From NCBI GenBank assembly GCA_022828595.1, contig JAKGHH010000002.1, forward strand, positions 82,862,076-82,926,075: a stretch of DNA of 64,000 nt, given 5' to 3'. The number at the start of each line of letters is the position of its first letter. Positions within the stretch are counted from its first letter, which is position 1. The position numbers were made by a program, and so were the translations under genes. The notes under the pieces are model-generated. The model did not search any database. It had not been told where the DNA came from and was given only the letters and a program-made list of their open reading frames with translations. This stretch comes from Nelumbo lutea (Eukaryota > Streptophyta > Magnoliopsida > Proteales > Nelumbonaceae). Shown here one piece after another: positions 22,092 through 33,744 of this stretch.

Positions 22092-23359
22092 TGATGTGTG
22101 TGCATGCTACACATTATTTTTATTGCTTTATAAATGGTTTTGATGATGAGTTTCAATGGTTTTTACCCTAATTGAACAGAATTTCAAGAGACTAGGAGTT
22201 TGGGACAGTCTAGGGTGAAGAGATCATTAAGACATGTTGATATGGCAGAAAGGGAAGCACTTCGGCCCATCAAGAAGAAAGGCCCAGCCAAAACCCTATG
22301 GGAGAACACTTCAGCCCACCAAGGAAAGCAGCCCAATAGTAGTTCGGCCCACCAAGAACACCAGCCCAATCGCAACCTTAAGGGAGGCTCCAAAAGGCAG
22401 CTGACTTTAGAGAATTGAAAGAGTCTGAAAGGAAGAGTATCAAAGAGAAGAAAAAAAAGGAAATTAGGGTTCGGACCCCTAAAGACAAAATCCAATAGGA
22501 GAAGTGTTGGAGAAGGAGAGAAGGTTGTTGAATACAAATTGAAGAGAAGATCGAAGATTGATGTAGAAATCCTGGGTTGTCTTCTTCTTTGATTCTGCAA
22601 ATTCAGTAACCTAAATTCAATTAGGGTTTCATGGTTTTTCTTTGTTGAATCTTTCCTTCTTTCTATTCTTTGAATCAAGATGGATGTTAATTCAGATTTG
22701 TAATTAAAAATTTAAGCTGATCCGATTGATTGTGATTCATTGTTGGGATTTCTTGATTAGGGTTTTCGATTAATAGAGTAATATTGGCCAATTTATTCTT
22801 GTTTCTTGGATTGCTTGAATTGCTTAAGAAAGGGTTTAGGTAATCAAGTCAACTGATCAATAAAATGGATTGAATGCATCGTAGAGATAATATGCATGAT
22901 TTGTGTGGCATTCATTCAACTAGAATTAATTTCTATCGAAATCCTTGCTCTTACTGCATCTATGGCGATTAAACTTTTGATAGAGATATAGGAATTGTTG
23001 CTCATAGATAGAGTGGATTGTGTTCAAGAGAGGCTACTCATACAATTAGGGTTTAGCCAACCCATGACTGAACTCACTTCGGTTGGACAGCTTAATGATT
23101 TAATTGCTAAACCGATTCTGCTAGTATTTGCATGCAGTAATTCTTCTCATCATTAAAAGCGGTCTGATCCGAGAATGCTTAGGGTAGTTTGCTAATTAGG
23201 AGTTAGGTTTTTCTTTGTTTAATCTTTCGGTTTGTCAGATAACAAAAGGTTGATTCAGTACTAGTAGTTGTTGGATTAATCCCTGTGGGAACGATACTCT
23301 ACTCATCATTATATTACTTGATTGGCTAGTGCACTTGCTAGTGTCTTCTAAGTGTACCA
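22092..23359 (+). repeat. Gypsy-1 3' LTR
   Basis: Begins TGATGTGTGTGCATG and ends TAAGTGTACCA, 1268 bases, colinear with the 5' LTR. TCCCTGTGGGAACGATAC is at 23280-23297 and CTAGTGCACTTGCTAG at 23326-23341. A long minus-strand open frame across the start of this LTR has no known domain and is also broken in the 5' LTR. Confidence 0.93.
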
Positions 23360-23476
23360 TGATTGTATTCAATGATGTCCCTATAACTATTGGCAGGATA
23401 TCACCATATGGAAACTAGAACTTTTGTATAATGACAAAAGTAGCCTTTGCTACGAAACTTGATACAAAATACTTCT
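23360..23476 (-). pseudogene. Antisense ORF remnant of background element, copy 1, middle part
   Basis: 117 bases between Gypsy-1 and Gypsy-2 match 38777-38897 of the paralogue, for example TTTGCTACGAAACTTGATAC against TTCGCTACAAAGTTCGAAAC. On the minus strand the shared text encodes a V.FVAK..SL-like segment. Both ends are target duplications: TGATT (Gypsy-1, right) and CTTCT (Gypsy-2, left). Confidence 0.7.
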
Positions 23477-24366
23477 TGATGGAGGGTGATTTGGCCTGAC
23501 CTCGTAGCACGGGTACACGTGGGCGTGACCGTGGTCAAGCGATGACTCAGCGTGACAATACAGCAAGCGTAGCCGCAACTCAGAGGGAAAGTCCCACTGA
23601 GTTCAGCTCGGCAACTCGGCAGGATAGGCTACTCGCCAGGAGCCGCCTGGCCTGCACCTCCTCCCCGAGGCTAAGGCACCCCAAGCTGCCTCTGAGCTCG
23701 AGGCCCCCTGACCTTTCCTAATACCCGAGCTCCTCCCAGTGAACCTCAGGCCACTCCCAGACAGGAACACCCTGATCCGCCTCTAGGTACCCCGAGGTGA
23801 AGACACTTCGGGCCAAATAGCTCGGCATAACTTGCCATAGGCAGCTCGTCGCTTACGGGATAGCCTAGCACAGGGTAACTCGCGAAAGAGCAGTTTGGCA
23901 TATCGCAGGAAGATCTCCTGCCCGACCACTGTACCTGACAAATCTGGGGATAGCAACCACGTCCCTCGTCAGATAGTGTCATGCCTATCACCTTTAGAGG
24001 GTGCCTTACACCTGACAGGCACATACCCTGCAATGACAGCCTCGCGCGTGCCACCTCAGCCCTGCCTATAACGGATATGGCAGGCTAATAGTGGCGGTAA
24101 CACCTGCCTTATCAGAGGCCAGTGCGCGATGCAACAAAATTCTGTTATAAGGAGCCTACTCTCAAAGAACATAGGTAACTTCCATCACTCGCGCTATCTC
24201 CACTCTTAGCCTTGATCCTCTCCTTGCTTCTTCCACTGAATACTAACTTAAGCGTCAAAGTGTTCCCATCGGGCAAGCCCCCGGGGATTCTTCTTCTTCT
24301 CCATCTCAGGTACCTTTAGAGAGCCACGCAAGTGCCAGATAGGAGTGACCGGATCATGCTGCATCA
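23477..24366 (+). repeat. Gypsy-2 5' LTR
   Basis: 890 bases, TGATGGAGGG to GCATCA. It is GC-richer than the Copia and Gypsy-4 LTRs. TTATAAGG at about 24145 is a weak TATA candidate. By eye about 12 of the first 130 bases differ from the 3' LTR. Confidence 0.93.
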
Positions 24367-24368
24367 TT

Positions 24369-24386
24369 TGGCGCCGTCTATGGGAA
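24369..24386 (+). other. Gypsy-2 primer binding site
   Basis: TGGCGCCGTCTATGGGAA starts two bases after the LTR. The first eight bases equal the tRNA-Asp-type site and the rest differ. This form is common in Tat elements; I leave the exact tRNA open. Confidence 0.8.
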
Positions 24387-24448
24387 CCACTTCTAAAAGC
24401 CTTCCTCTAAACCTTCATAGTTTTTTCATCTCTAAAAACTCAGCACTC

Positions 24449-26498
24449 ATGGCTTCTTTGAGCAACATCGGACGTAGCATGGAGATGGATAACGCCAGGG
24501 AACAACCCCAGGTTCCCACGGTCTGCATTGGGTAGTTCACCATTCCCTCTCGGTGGACGGAGTTCCCAGCCTGAACATGCCGCGAGTAGCGACGCCTGTG
24601 GGTGTTCCCCTTCCCTCCTCTGTTGAAACAACCTTTGCTGAACCGACTATCATCCCTCTGGTGACCAGCCAGAACTAGCTCGACGATTTGATGCAGTGCA
24701 TGCGAGCCATGCAAGCCCAAGTGCAGCAGCTCTAGCAACACCAGCTTTACCAGTAGCAAGTGTTGCACCACGTCGAGTTGGTTCCTTCAGCTGCCTCAAC
24801 CTCAGCTTCAGCCATAGCTCCCTCCTCGGCACCCAGCCTCACAGCGAGCTAGGTCCCGCCGCCAGGATGAACGCCCTTCTTGCCAAGGAGAAGCCTCCCA
24901 AAACCCCCCTAAGAGGTAGGCCTCTTTCCGCGGCAAACAAGAAAGACCAGCCACCTCAGTCTCATCGCAAGCGGTCAGGTCGGGAGGACCCCAACTCGCC
25001 AGTTCTACATCTCCTCGACAGTCAAAGTTTGAAACCCTGCTTCTGGAGAACCGGTTTGAGATCCTGGTTGCAGACTCCAAGCAAGATCCCTCTATCCGCA
25101 GCCATCACCAGCGGCTTGAGCTACTTCCTGCACAAACCATTCCTAACAGCACGGAGGTGAGCAACACAAGTGCGGAGCCCGCCAAGAAGCAGATACGCCA
25201 CCGCCGAGCTCGCCGATCTGCCACCCACAACCTACCCGAGCTCGGAGGTAGAGAAGAGGTAAGCTTGGGTGAAGTTAAGGATCCCCTCCTTTCAGTTCCA
25301 TCCCCCCTGTCTCCCAAGCTCCTGGCTGTTCCAATGCCTAAGGACTTCAAGCTCCCCCCTCTTGACAAGTACAACAGGTCGTTTGACCCAAATGGTCACG
25401 TAGACGCCTTCCAGTCACAGATGCACCTGGCGAGAGCTAGTGAGTCATGCATGTGCATGGCCTTCTCCACCACTTTCAGAGGAGTGGCCCACACATGGTA
25501 CTAGAACCTAGCACCCGGATCGATAAGAAGTTGGGCACAGTTCGCGCAAGCCTTCACGTCCCACTTCGTCACCAATAAGCGGTGCCCGTGAATTGAAGAA
25601 AGTCTCCTCAACATTGTACAGAGAGAGGGAGAGTCCATTCTGGGCTATATCAAGCGGTTCAACGATGCATGCATGCAGATACCATGCCTAGACCCTGTCG
25701 TGCGCCTTGCAATAGCCAAGAAGGTGTGACGCATAAAGAGTTCAAATGGCACATGGTCATCAACCAACATCGACCATAACCGAATTCCTTAAGCTCGTTG
25801 ACAGATTTATAGCCACGAAGGAAGAGATCAACCAAAAGGGCGAGGGTGCATCCGAGAAGAGGAAGAGAGAAGGAGAGCCTTCCAGCCAAGGGGACAGGTA
25901 AAAGAAAAAGGTTGCAGTTTGGGGGGCAAAGCCAGGTTAGTCGTTCCGAGTCCCTATAGCGGACCGAACTGATTACACCCCACTGAACGCAAAGCGGGTT
26001 GAAATTCTGAGGGCAATCAAGGACACCCCGTATGTGAAGTGGCCACCCCACCTGAGGGGGAATCACAATGAGAGAAATAAGAACTTGTACTGTAGTTTTC
26101 ACAGAAATCACGGTCATAGTACCAAAATTTGTAAGTACCTCCGCTACGAGATAGAGGAGCTCATCCGTCACGGATATTTAAGGAATTTTGTACAAAATAA
26201 TAACAATAATAATAATAAGGCAAATCGGCAAGGGGAGCACGGTAAGGATGCTCCCGAGTCCAGCAGCAGGCCAGCCGAACAATCACAGAGGTAGCCTCCG
26301 AAAGAGAGGCCGGTTTGGGGCACCATCCACGTGATAGTGGGAGGCTCGATCGTTGCGGGTTGTACCTCAGCAGCAGCTTAGACATCAGTTCACGAAGCTG
26401 TCAGGGAAGAGCAAAATCCTCCAAAGCGGTCGAAGACAAAAGAATCAATCTTCTTCACAGAGGACGATGCACGAGGGGTCCACTACCCTCACGATGAC
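24449..26498 (+). pseudogene. gag: Gypsy-2 gag (Tat) remnant
   Basis: ATG at 24449 opens a low-complexity, Gln-rich N-terminal region that soon breaks. The core gag domain is in the frame 25157-25504: LLAVPMPKDFKLPPLDKYNR, DPNGHVDAFQSQM and TTFRGVAHTWY. It passes a stop at 25502 to IRSWAQFAQAFTSHFV, then NIVQREGESILGYIKRFN. A frameshift near 25725 leads to THKEFKWHMVI. The frame 26034-26294 has a CCHC-like YCSFHRNHGHSTKICKYL and IEELIRHGYLRNFV. The same order is in Gypsy-6. Multiple stops and frame changes make it inactive. Confidence 0.85.
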
Positions 26499-27122
26499 TT
26501 GCTTGTCATAAAGCTAAGGATCAACGGCTTCGAGGTCAAGCGCGTCCTCTTTGACTTAGGTAGCTCAGCAGATATTCTCTTCAAAGTCACGTTTGATCAG
26601 CTTCAGTTGCAGGGAAGTGATTTGAGGCCCACGAACACTTCTTTGGTGGGCTTTAGCGGAGAAGAGGTCAGGCCCCTTGGGAAAGTGACTGTACATGTAG
26701 AAGTCGGCACATGGCCTTGTGTAGTCAGACTCAACCACGACTTCCTGGTGGTCGCGACCCCCTCCCCATACAATGCCATAATAGGTTGGCCGATCACCCA
26801 TGTCCTACAGGCGGTGGTCTCCACTTATCATTTGGCAATGAAGTTCCCTATAGACTTTGGTGTGGAGGTATCACAGGGCGACCAACTCAAGTCCCGCAAG
26901 TGCTATGTCACCAGTTCGAGCTATAACCAAATCAAGATGGACCCAGCAGATGAAGAAAAGACTACCTTCATCACAGAATTCGGTCTATATTGTTACAAGG
27001 TTATGCCCTTCGGGTTGAAAAACACTGGGGCAACCTTTCAAAGGCTTGTAAATAATTTGCTTGAGCCACTAATTGGCAGAAAAGTAGAATGTTATGTAGA
27101 CGACATGGTCGTCAAATTCTGA
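26499..27122 (+). pseudogene. pol: Gypsy-2 protease joined to C-terminal half of RT
   Basis: One uninterrupted frame. Residues ~1-140 are protease: VKRVLFDLGSSADILFK has the active-site DLGSS, and PSPYNAIIGWP is the usual later motif. At about 26915-26925 the frame passes directly from QLKSRKCYVT to YNQIKMDPADEEKTTF, which is mid-RT. The protease-RT linker and the RT fingers are therefore deleted in frame. KVMPFGLKNTGATFQRLVN and the catalytic YVDD (27093-27104) remain. A stop follows at 27120. Confidence 0.88.
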
Positions 27123-27960
27123 GACGGTTTAACATGAAGTTGAACCCAAACAAGTGTGTCTTCGGTGTTACCTCGGGTAAATTCCTAGGATGCATCATTA
27201 ACCGGCGCGGCATTGAGGCCAACCCAGATAAGATTAAGGCCATCTTAGATATGATACCACCTTGGAAGTTGAAGGAGGTTCAGAGGTTGAATGGCCGCGT
27301 AGCCACCCTGATCCGCTTCATGTCCAAGTCGGTGAAACGCTATTTGCCATTCTTTAAGGCGATTAAGAGCAAAGGGTTCGAATGAACCCAAGACTGCCAG
27401 CTCGCATTTGACAAGCTCAAGAAATACCTTGCTAGTGTGTCATTCTTAACTCGTCCTGAGGAGGGTGACATTCTAGAACTGTACCTCTCGGCAAGCGACG
27501 AAGTTGTCAGTTCAGTACTAATAAAGAAAGTAGATTGGGTCCAATGACCCATATATTATGTTAGTAAAGTATTGTAGGGAGCAGAGACGAGATATCCGGA
27601 GATATAAAAGCTAGCATACGCACTAGTAATCGCAACTCAGAAGCTCCGCCCATACTTCCAGGCTCATACTGTTATTGTCCTCACCGAAAAACCTCTGAGG
27701 CAAGTCTTACTTAAGCTTGAGGTCTCTGGTCGATTGATGAAGTGGGCCATTGAGCTCAGCGAGTACGACCTCCAGTACAAGCCGTGAACTGCTATTAAGG
27801 CCCAAGCCTTAGCAGATTTCATCGCCGAGTGCACATTCAGCTACGAAGTCGCCAGGCCAATTGAGCACGAGGTCCCCAGTTCAGGTGAGCCTGAAGCTCC
27901 CAGGTCGGTTGAGTCTAAGTCCCGTGAGGTAGCAGCCGATGTGGCATCTCTCCTAGTTAG
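27123..27960 (+). pseudogene. pol: Gypsy-2 RT thumb and first RNase H
   Basis: MKLNPNKCVFGVTSGKFLG and IDMIPP-like PWKLKEVQRLNGRVATLIRF are RT connection sequence, preceded by a small deletion after YVDD. The RNase H part has ELYLSASDEVVSSVLI, then IYYVSKVL, ETRYPEI and LSEYDLQYKP. Stops lie at 27382, 27544, 27575, 27606 and 27785. A spacer with many Glu and Ser codons leads to the second RNase H. Confidence 0.85.
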
Positions 27961-28380
27961 GCCAAGCGCGAACTAGGATGAGGAGCTCTGGATCCTTCAC
28001 GTAGATGGATCCTCGAACCAACAGGGTAGCGGAGCCGGAATAGTTCTGCATGGCCCAAGTGGCACGAAATTGGAGTATGCGCTACGCTTCGAGTTCACAG
28101 CATCCAACAATGAAGCGGAATACGAGGCATTGATAGCTGGACTAGCCTTGGCCAGAGAAGTAAAAGCCAAGCATATTGTTATCTGCAGCGACTCCCAGCT
28201 CGTGTTCAACCAGGTAACTGGCGAATACGAAGCTCGCGAGCCAACCATGGCCACCTATGTAGCCAAAGTCAGAGAGGCCCTGCTCAACTTCCAGTCACAC
28301 TTCATCAGGCAAATCCCGAGGTCGGAGAATGTTGAGGCCAATGCCCTGTCCAGGTTAGCCAGCACCAGCGATATCACCAT
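27961..28380 (+). pseudogene. pol: Gypsy-2 second (archaeal-like) RNase H
   Basis: ELWILHVDGSSNQQGSGAGI opens the domain with the first Asp (LHVDGSS). SNNEAEYEALIAGLALA gives the Glu and VICSDSQLVFNQVTGEYEAR the next Asp. IPRSENVEANALSRLAS closes it. This domain is nearly intact: the frame is open from 28070 to 28612. Tat elements carry this additional RNase H besides the usual one; Gypsy-6 keeps it too. Confidence 0.88.
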
Positions 28381-29695
28381 GACAACCGTGTACATAGAGG
28401 ACCTGCCTCGGCCTACAATTCTCGGGGGGGCAGAGGATGTCGCTCTTGTCGTTCAAGCAGAGCCGAGCTGGATTGACCTGCTTGCGAGCTTCTTGCTACA
28501 TGGGACCCTCCCTACAGATCGCTATGCGGACAGAAGGGTGCGCCAAACAGCCAAATACGTCATAATAGATGAATGGCTGTACCGGAGATCCTACTCGCTC
28601 CCCTACCTATGATGCCTGCGACCTACCAAAGCCCAGCTCGTACTCCGCGACACTCATGAGGGTCTGTGTGGCGGACACTTGGGGGGCAGGGCCCTCGCCC
28701 AAAAAGCACTACGACAGGGGTATTATTGGCCAACAATGAAGGCAGATGCCATCAAGCTTGTTAGAAAATGTGACAAATGCCAGAAGCATGCCAATATCCA
28801 CCACCAACCTACTGTCGACCTCAAGTATCTCACCAGCTCGTGGCCTTTTGCACAATGGGGCATCGACATACTTGGACCGTTCCCACCAGCGGCCGGCCAA
28901 AGGAAGTTCTTAGTAGTAGCAGTGGATTACTTCACCAAGTGGGTAGAAGCTAGACCTTTTGTAACAATCACAACCCAGAACGTCCAAAACTTCTTTTGGA
29001 AGAACATCGTGTGTCACTTCGGGTTACCTCGGGTGTTGATTTCTGACAATGGCAAACAGTTCGAGGACATCAAATTTCAAAACTGGTGCCAAGACATGGG
29101 AATCCGACAGAATTTCACTTCAATCGCACACCCTCAAGCAAACGGTCAATCAGAAGTCACAAATAGAGCCATCCTCCGTGGACTGAAGACATGTTTGGAC
29201 TGAGCTAAAGGATTGTGGGCAGACGAGCTACCTAGTGTTCTATGGGCTTACCGAACCACAGAGAAAACCGCCACAGGAGAGACTCCCTTCAACCTCACCT
29301 ACGAAATTGAAGCAGTTATCCCGACAGAAATCAAAGTACCTATGCTGCAACTGCAAGCATACAGTGATAAGACAAATGAGGATGAGCTACGTACCAACCT
29401 CGATCTCCTTGATGAAGTAAGGGACCTCGCGTACATCAGGACTGCAGCTTACTAGCAGAGAGTAGCTCAGTACTATAACGCAAGGGTCAAGAAGCAGAAC
29501 CTCCATGTTGGCGACCTGGTCCTGCGTGAAGTTATAGTACCTGAGCCCAGCGCTAGCAAGCTTGGGTCAAATTGGGAAGGACCTTACCGAGTGTAATGAG
29601 TGCTCGGGGAAGGAACATACAAACTCGAAACCCTCGAAGGAAGACAAGTACCTCGGGCATGGAATATTGTCAACTTAAGATAGTATTACCTATAA
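28381..29695 (+). pseudogene. pol: Gypsy-2 integrase remnant
   Basis: The zinc region DTHEGLCGGHLGGRALAQKA with CDKCQKHA spans 28650-28790. The core has WGIDILGPFP, then LISDNGKQF and QANGQSEVTNRAILRGLK. The frame continues after TGA at 29201 with LPSVLWAYRTTEKTATGETP. The end, LGEGTYKLETLEGRQVPRAW, is the usual Tat terminus with no chromodomain. Stops at 28609, 29201, 29453 and 29594 break it. Confidence 0.9.
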
Positions 29696-30317
29696 CAACT
29701 AAGTAGGCTACGAGCCACTCCCAGAGCCTAAGGGCCAAGATGCCAGGCTAACATGGTCTCGGCACTATAAAACCCTGTCGCCTCTTCAGCACAAGTGAAC
29801 TCTAGGAGAATGGACTATAAGTCATTCCCCCAACCTAAGGGCTAAAACGTCAAGCTAATGAAAGACCCTGGCACCATATAAGACCTAGCCACCTCATCGG
29901 CATAGGCTAAGTATTTGTAATGCCTAAGGTGCAGGTAGCTCGGGTACGAACCTTGTGATGCATAGCCCACCCTGGCATGCAACAAGTTGAACCCGCTAAG
30001 GACAACCGGTGTCAACTCAAACTGGGTGCAGACAGGTCGGGCACATACCCTACTATGTTACTCACCTTGGTGTACATAAGGCTACCCCTTCTAAGTATTG
30101 GAATACAGTTCTGGGTCACGACAGTTGAGGAACCCTCACTTTGGGTAATTAGCCTGATAGCCTAACAATTCAGGATAAAATAATCACTTCAGCAAGTAAA
30201 GAAAACTGCACAAGCATTTAGCAAAGTGAATTTTTTATTATGAAAATTTCATTACAAGAGGTTTTGTTACAAGAAAAAGAAAAAGAGAAGATTAAGCTTG
30301 CAAATACAAGGACTGAG
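29696..30317 (+). repeat. Gypsy-2 3' UTR with two ~107-base repeats
   Basis: AGCCACTCCCAGAGCCTAAG at 29713 and AGTCATTCCCCCAACCTAAG at 29820 start two diverged copies of a ~107-base unit that also share GGCAC.ATA..AC.C..GCC. No coding frame is recognised in the rest. Confidence 0.6.
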
Positions 30318-31122
30318 CTATTTTGGAGGCTCGTTGTCTTTGCCAGCCTCTGCTTCATCATTGGCGCCTTCGTCCTCAGAGTCCGGATCATCTGCCGATT
30401 GATGCACTATGTCATCGGTGATCCGGGAAGTGGTGATGGCGCTTGTGTCTAGACCGGGGTAGAGGTGTCTAATCAGCCATCGGCTGAGCTTGAAGCCCTT
30501 GCGGTAGGCCTTGGTCATCACATCATCAAATCTTGAAGATTGGACGTAGTCGATAACTGCTTGAACCTTAATCTCCTCGAGGGCATCCTCAAAGATCTAA
30601 GTCTTCTATTTGAGGTCGGCTTGGAGGTACTCCACCTCGCACTCCAGCTTCCCTTTTGCTTCCTTGAGGCCCTGCACCTCGAGCTTCAGGGAGTCCCGGT
30701 CTACCTTGAGACCGTCTCAGTCTGCCTTGAGACTGTCAACCTCAAGCCTCAAGGCTTCTTGTTCGACCTTAAACCCATTCTCTTCTACCCTCAGTCTGTC
30801 CTTGTCTCAGGCCAGCTCGCTCTTATCCGCCAACAGCACTTCAATAAAGCTCTTCTGAGCTAACACATCATTCTGCAGGCGGTGGATCTAACCGCGAGCT
30901 GCCCTCAGCTCGGTATGGGCTGCGCATGATGACTTCTCTGCTTCTAAAGCCCGTTTCAGATGCCGATCAGATTGAAAGGTCAAAGCATGCACGATTGAGT
31001 TCACCTACAAGGAGGAGACCAGTCAAAAAAAAAGGGGGGGGGGAGTCTTTCATAGGGAACTCACCACAATGGTATGAGAAGCAGCCCGAGCACCGAGCTG
31101 ACCAGAAGTGAGATCAGCCCAT
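30318..31122 (-). pseudogene. Gypsy-2 antisense ORF, C-terminal coiled-coil part
   Basis: Minus-strand reading from about 30980 down to a stop at 30318-30320 gives a heptad-rich segment (DRDSLKLEVQGLKEAKGKLE, then CEVEYLQADLK), then FEDALEEIKVQAVIDYV and KAYRKGFKLSRWLIRHLYPG. It ends in an acidic tail, SADDPDSEDEGANDEAEAG. Three or more stops interrupt it. The N-terminal domain seen in the Gypsy-3 copy (49706-50455) is missing here because Copia-2 and an associated deletion replace it. Position and strand fit the extra antisense ORFs known from Tat-lineage elements. Function unknown. Confidence 0.72.
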
Positions 31123-33061
31123 TGAAGGGATAGGATATCCATCACATGGACACCCAAAGATTGTGGAATAAGGGGGCAAATTTCAAAATTTTTTTTCTCT
31201 CCCTTCAACTAGGAATCGAATTCCTTATTTAGAAAATCATATTTTCAATGATCATTCTTGAACGATAAACTGAACCAGATCTGAACCAAAAGGAGTAGGG
31301 AGGGATTATACCTGATACGGAGAAGCAATATCTCCCAATGGAGGTATTCACGCCCAAGGAAGGATCCAAAATTTGCTCCCACTGAAGATGGCGCAGTGCA
31401 GGGTGGAGCAGAATCAGCAGTGTTCTTCCAAAAGAGCTTGACCCTTCGCAAGAATCAATTGGATGGCTTGAGAATACAACTCCAACCAATCTTTTCGGTA
31501 TCAAGATCAAATCTTGATTTCTCCAAAGAACTGGAGATCAAACTGCTAGAGGTGGTGGCTGTAGGAAGGAGGCGGCAAGAGAGTATTTGCAGGGAGCAGA
31601 ATTCTCTCTTCTTTTAATCTCAGCTCTGAAGACAAGAGTGTGTTGGTTGCATGTCTAAAGGCTGCCGCCCCCTCCTCCTTTTATAATTCAAAGGGATCAG
31701 CTCCTAATCCCATTAGGAGTTGCTAACCCAAATCATATTTGGATTAGAAGTCACTTTAAGTGATAAGGGATAACCCTTATCTTATCTGCAGATTAAATCA
31801 GCCATCTCCTAATCTAATTAGGAGGCTTCCAGATCTAAATCTCATTTAGATCTTGGACTCTCTAAGTGGATAGGGTCTGGGCCCAATCCTATCAGCTTAT
31901 CCATCTCAGAATTCGCACCTTAAGTGACAAATCAAATTAGCCCAGTTCGAAATGGGCTTAAGGCCCATTTAAGATTATGTATTCACTTAGCCTTCCAAAC
32001 TACTGCCTAGTTGGGCTTCCTTGTATGGCGTGGGACCCAAACATTGATCTACACATCAGCCACATGGGTTTGGCCCAACCTTTGTTACAAGGCCTGGCCG
32101 AATACACTGTTATGGACAGTGCACCCCTGAAAACCATCTCATGGTCTCTATGGGCCCAACACTTACTCTAAATGGTCCCTGGGCCAAACCACCTTATAAC
32201 ATCCAGGGACTGTGGGGAGATGCAAGATTATCCTATCAGGTATTATCCTCAATGGTCTTTACACTTAACATCTCAGCCCATAATGATCATACACTGCCCG
32301 ACAAAAGAGGACCTCTCCCTCGGCTGCAAGGAACAGTGTTGCACTCTTTGTTTATATGGATCCCGGGAATTAAAACCTTTTGCAAACTATTTCGAAACCA
32401 AAATATATATACTTTTATATCTCATATAAAATATATTTTGCAAAACAAATCTCAACGATTGAAATCGGCTGCCAGCAGTCTTGGTTTTCATCAGAGAGAG
32501 TGCATCCCCGATCATTACCTTTGTTTGACAAAGGGGCTGATCCTATCACAATGATCACCCACTCAGATGAATTCTCAAACTATCCCAACATACCTAGGTT
32601 TTGACCCCCGCTAATGATCTCACTGATTGGTACATCAAAGATAGCCCAATCCGACACCTAGTGCAGTATCAAAATCGAGTCTAGGGGTCGGGTGTAACTT
32701 TCCAGTTTTGCCCATCAATCTCCACGGTCCAGGGCAATACTAGAAATCTGGTCCAGTTCAAATATTCAATTAATCTTACACTGTATGTACCTCGGGTCTC
32801 ACCCTGGCAGTTGAGACAGGCCACCCCAACTGACTTGGTGGCATCACAGTGTCAGCCTTGTCAAGATAGGTCTCCCCAGACCGACCCACTGGCTATGAAC
32901 ATTCTAAACTAACACGAGTCTCATTAAGAGTCTAGTTTAAGGGTATTACACAGAAACATACCAAGGGAACATGAATCAAATATGCACTTTCATTCATTTA
33001 CAATAAACTCATAAAGTACATCATCTTGATTGAAACTAAGGGCATACAAAACTATCTAACA
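31123..33061 (-). repeat. Copia-2 3' LTR
   Basis: In plus coordinates it begins TGAAGGGATAGG and ends GACTATCTAACA-like ACTATCTAACA, the reverse complement of TGTTAGATAGT...CCCTTCA. It is 1939 bases, exactly as long as the solo LTR at 7926-9864, and shares its TATAAAAGG box, here at 31677-31685. Confidence 0.93.
31677..31685 (-). promoter_or_regulatory. TATA box of Copia-2 LTR
   Basis: TATAAAAGG on the minus strand, followed by GAGGGGGCGGC, as in the solo LTR at 9289. Confidence 0.6.
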
Positions 33062-33073
33062 GCTCCCACTTGC
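33062..33073 (-). other. Copia-2 polypurine tract
   Basis: GCAAGTGGGAGC on the minus strand, immediately before the 3' LTR. Copia-3 has GCAAGTGGGAGT at 62151-62162. Confidence 0.8.
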
Positions 33074-33744
33074 ACTTAGGTCCAATCAAGTACTAGCCGG
33101 AGTCCCATGCTTTCCACGTGTTTCTCAAACACTTTCTATGACAGTGGCTTAGTGAATGGGTCTACCACATTCTCCGCTGATGCTACCTCTTAATATCATC
33201 CTCCCGTAGGTCCAGTGTTGTCATACAACAGTGGAATGGGTGATGTGCTAAATTCCTAATTCAGGAATGAACACCTTCATTCATAAGGCAGCCTCACTTA
33301 CGACAATGCACTCGGCTTGGGTTGTGGACTATTAATTTGCTACTCAGGACCCCTGTTTGCTGACATTCAGGAAACAGCACACAATCCTATCGTGAAAACA
33401 TATCCAGATGTAGACTTTCTATCATCTAGATCCGACTGGAAATTGGCATCTGTATACCCTTGGATCTATAGTGAGCTACCATCGAATACTAGACAAAACT
33501 CTTTTGTCCTTCAAAGGTACTTAAGTATGTTTTTCATAGCAGTCCAGTGCTCCTGCCCTGGATTGGCCTGAAATCTGCTTACTACACTCACTGCCTGAGC
33601 AATGTCAGGACGAGTGCACAGCATGGCATACATGATGCTCTATATGGTAGAGGCATAGGGAACGTCTTTCATGCCATCAATCTCCTCAGAAGTCTTGGGA
33701 GACATCTTCTTGGAGAGAGTGACTCCATGCTTGAAATGAACATT
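33074..33744 (-). pseudogene. pol: Copia-2 RNase H remnant
   Basis: Minus-strand text encodes the usual KVFEKHVESMG-like end near 33115, the YVAASE-like region degraded near 33300, and YADSN-like fragments near 33440. Internal deletions and stops are many. Identity rests on position between RT and LTR and on similarity to Copia-3. Confidence 0.7.

Larger units (their letters stand above)
14167..23359 (+). mobile_element. Gypsy-1: Athila-type Ty3/Gypsy retrotransposon, full length but dead
   Basis: Both LTRs are present (14167-15422 and 22092-23359), with a tRNA-Asp-type primer site and a polypurine tract GTGTGGGGGTGT. Gag, protease, RT, RNase H and integrase follow in Gypsy order and match the Athila lineage closely. 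There is no chromodomain and no recognisable env-like ORF in the 1.3 kb after pol. The flanking 5-mers are CAATT and TGATT, two transitions apart. The first ~118 LTR bases differ at 8 positions by eye, so it is old. It interrupts the antisense ORF of the background element. Confidence 0.93.

Noticed and set aside
24415..25374. Several minus-strand ORFs over Gypsy-2 gag
   Set aside because: They mirror the GC-rich gag on the opposite strand; gag motifs are on the plus strand and conserved in Gypsy-6.
25659..26171. 170-codon minus-strand ORF
   Set aside because: Overlaps conserved gag and zinc-knuckle coding on the plus strand and has no recognisable motif.
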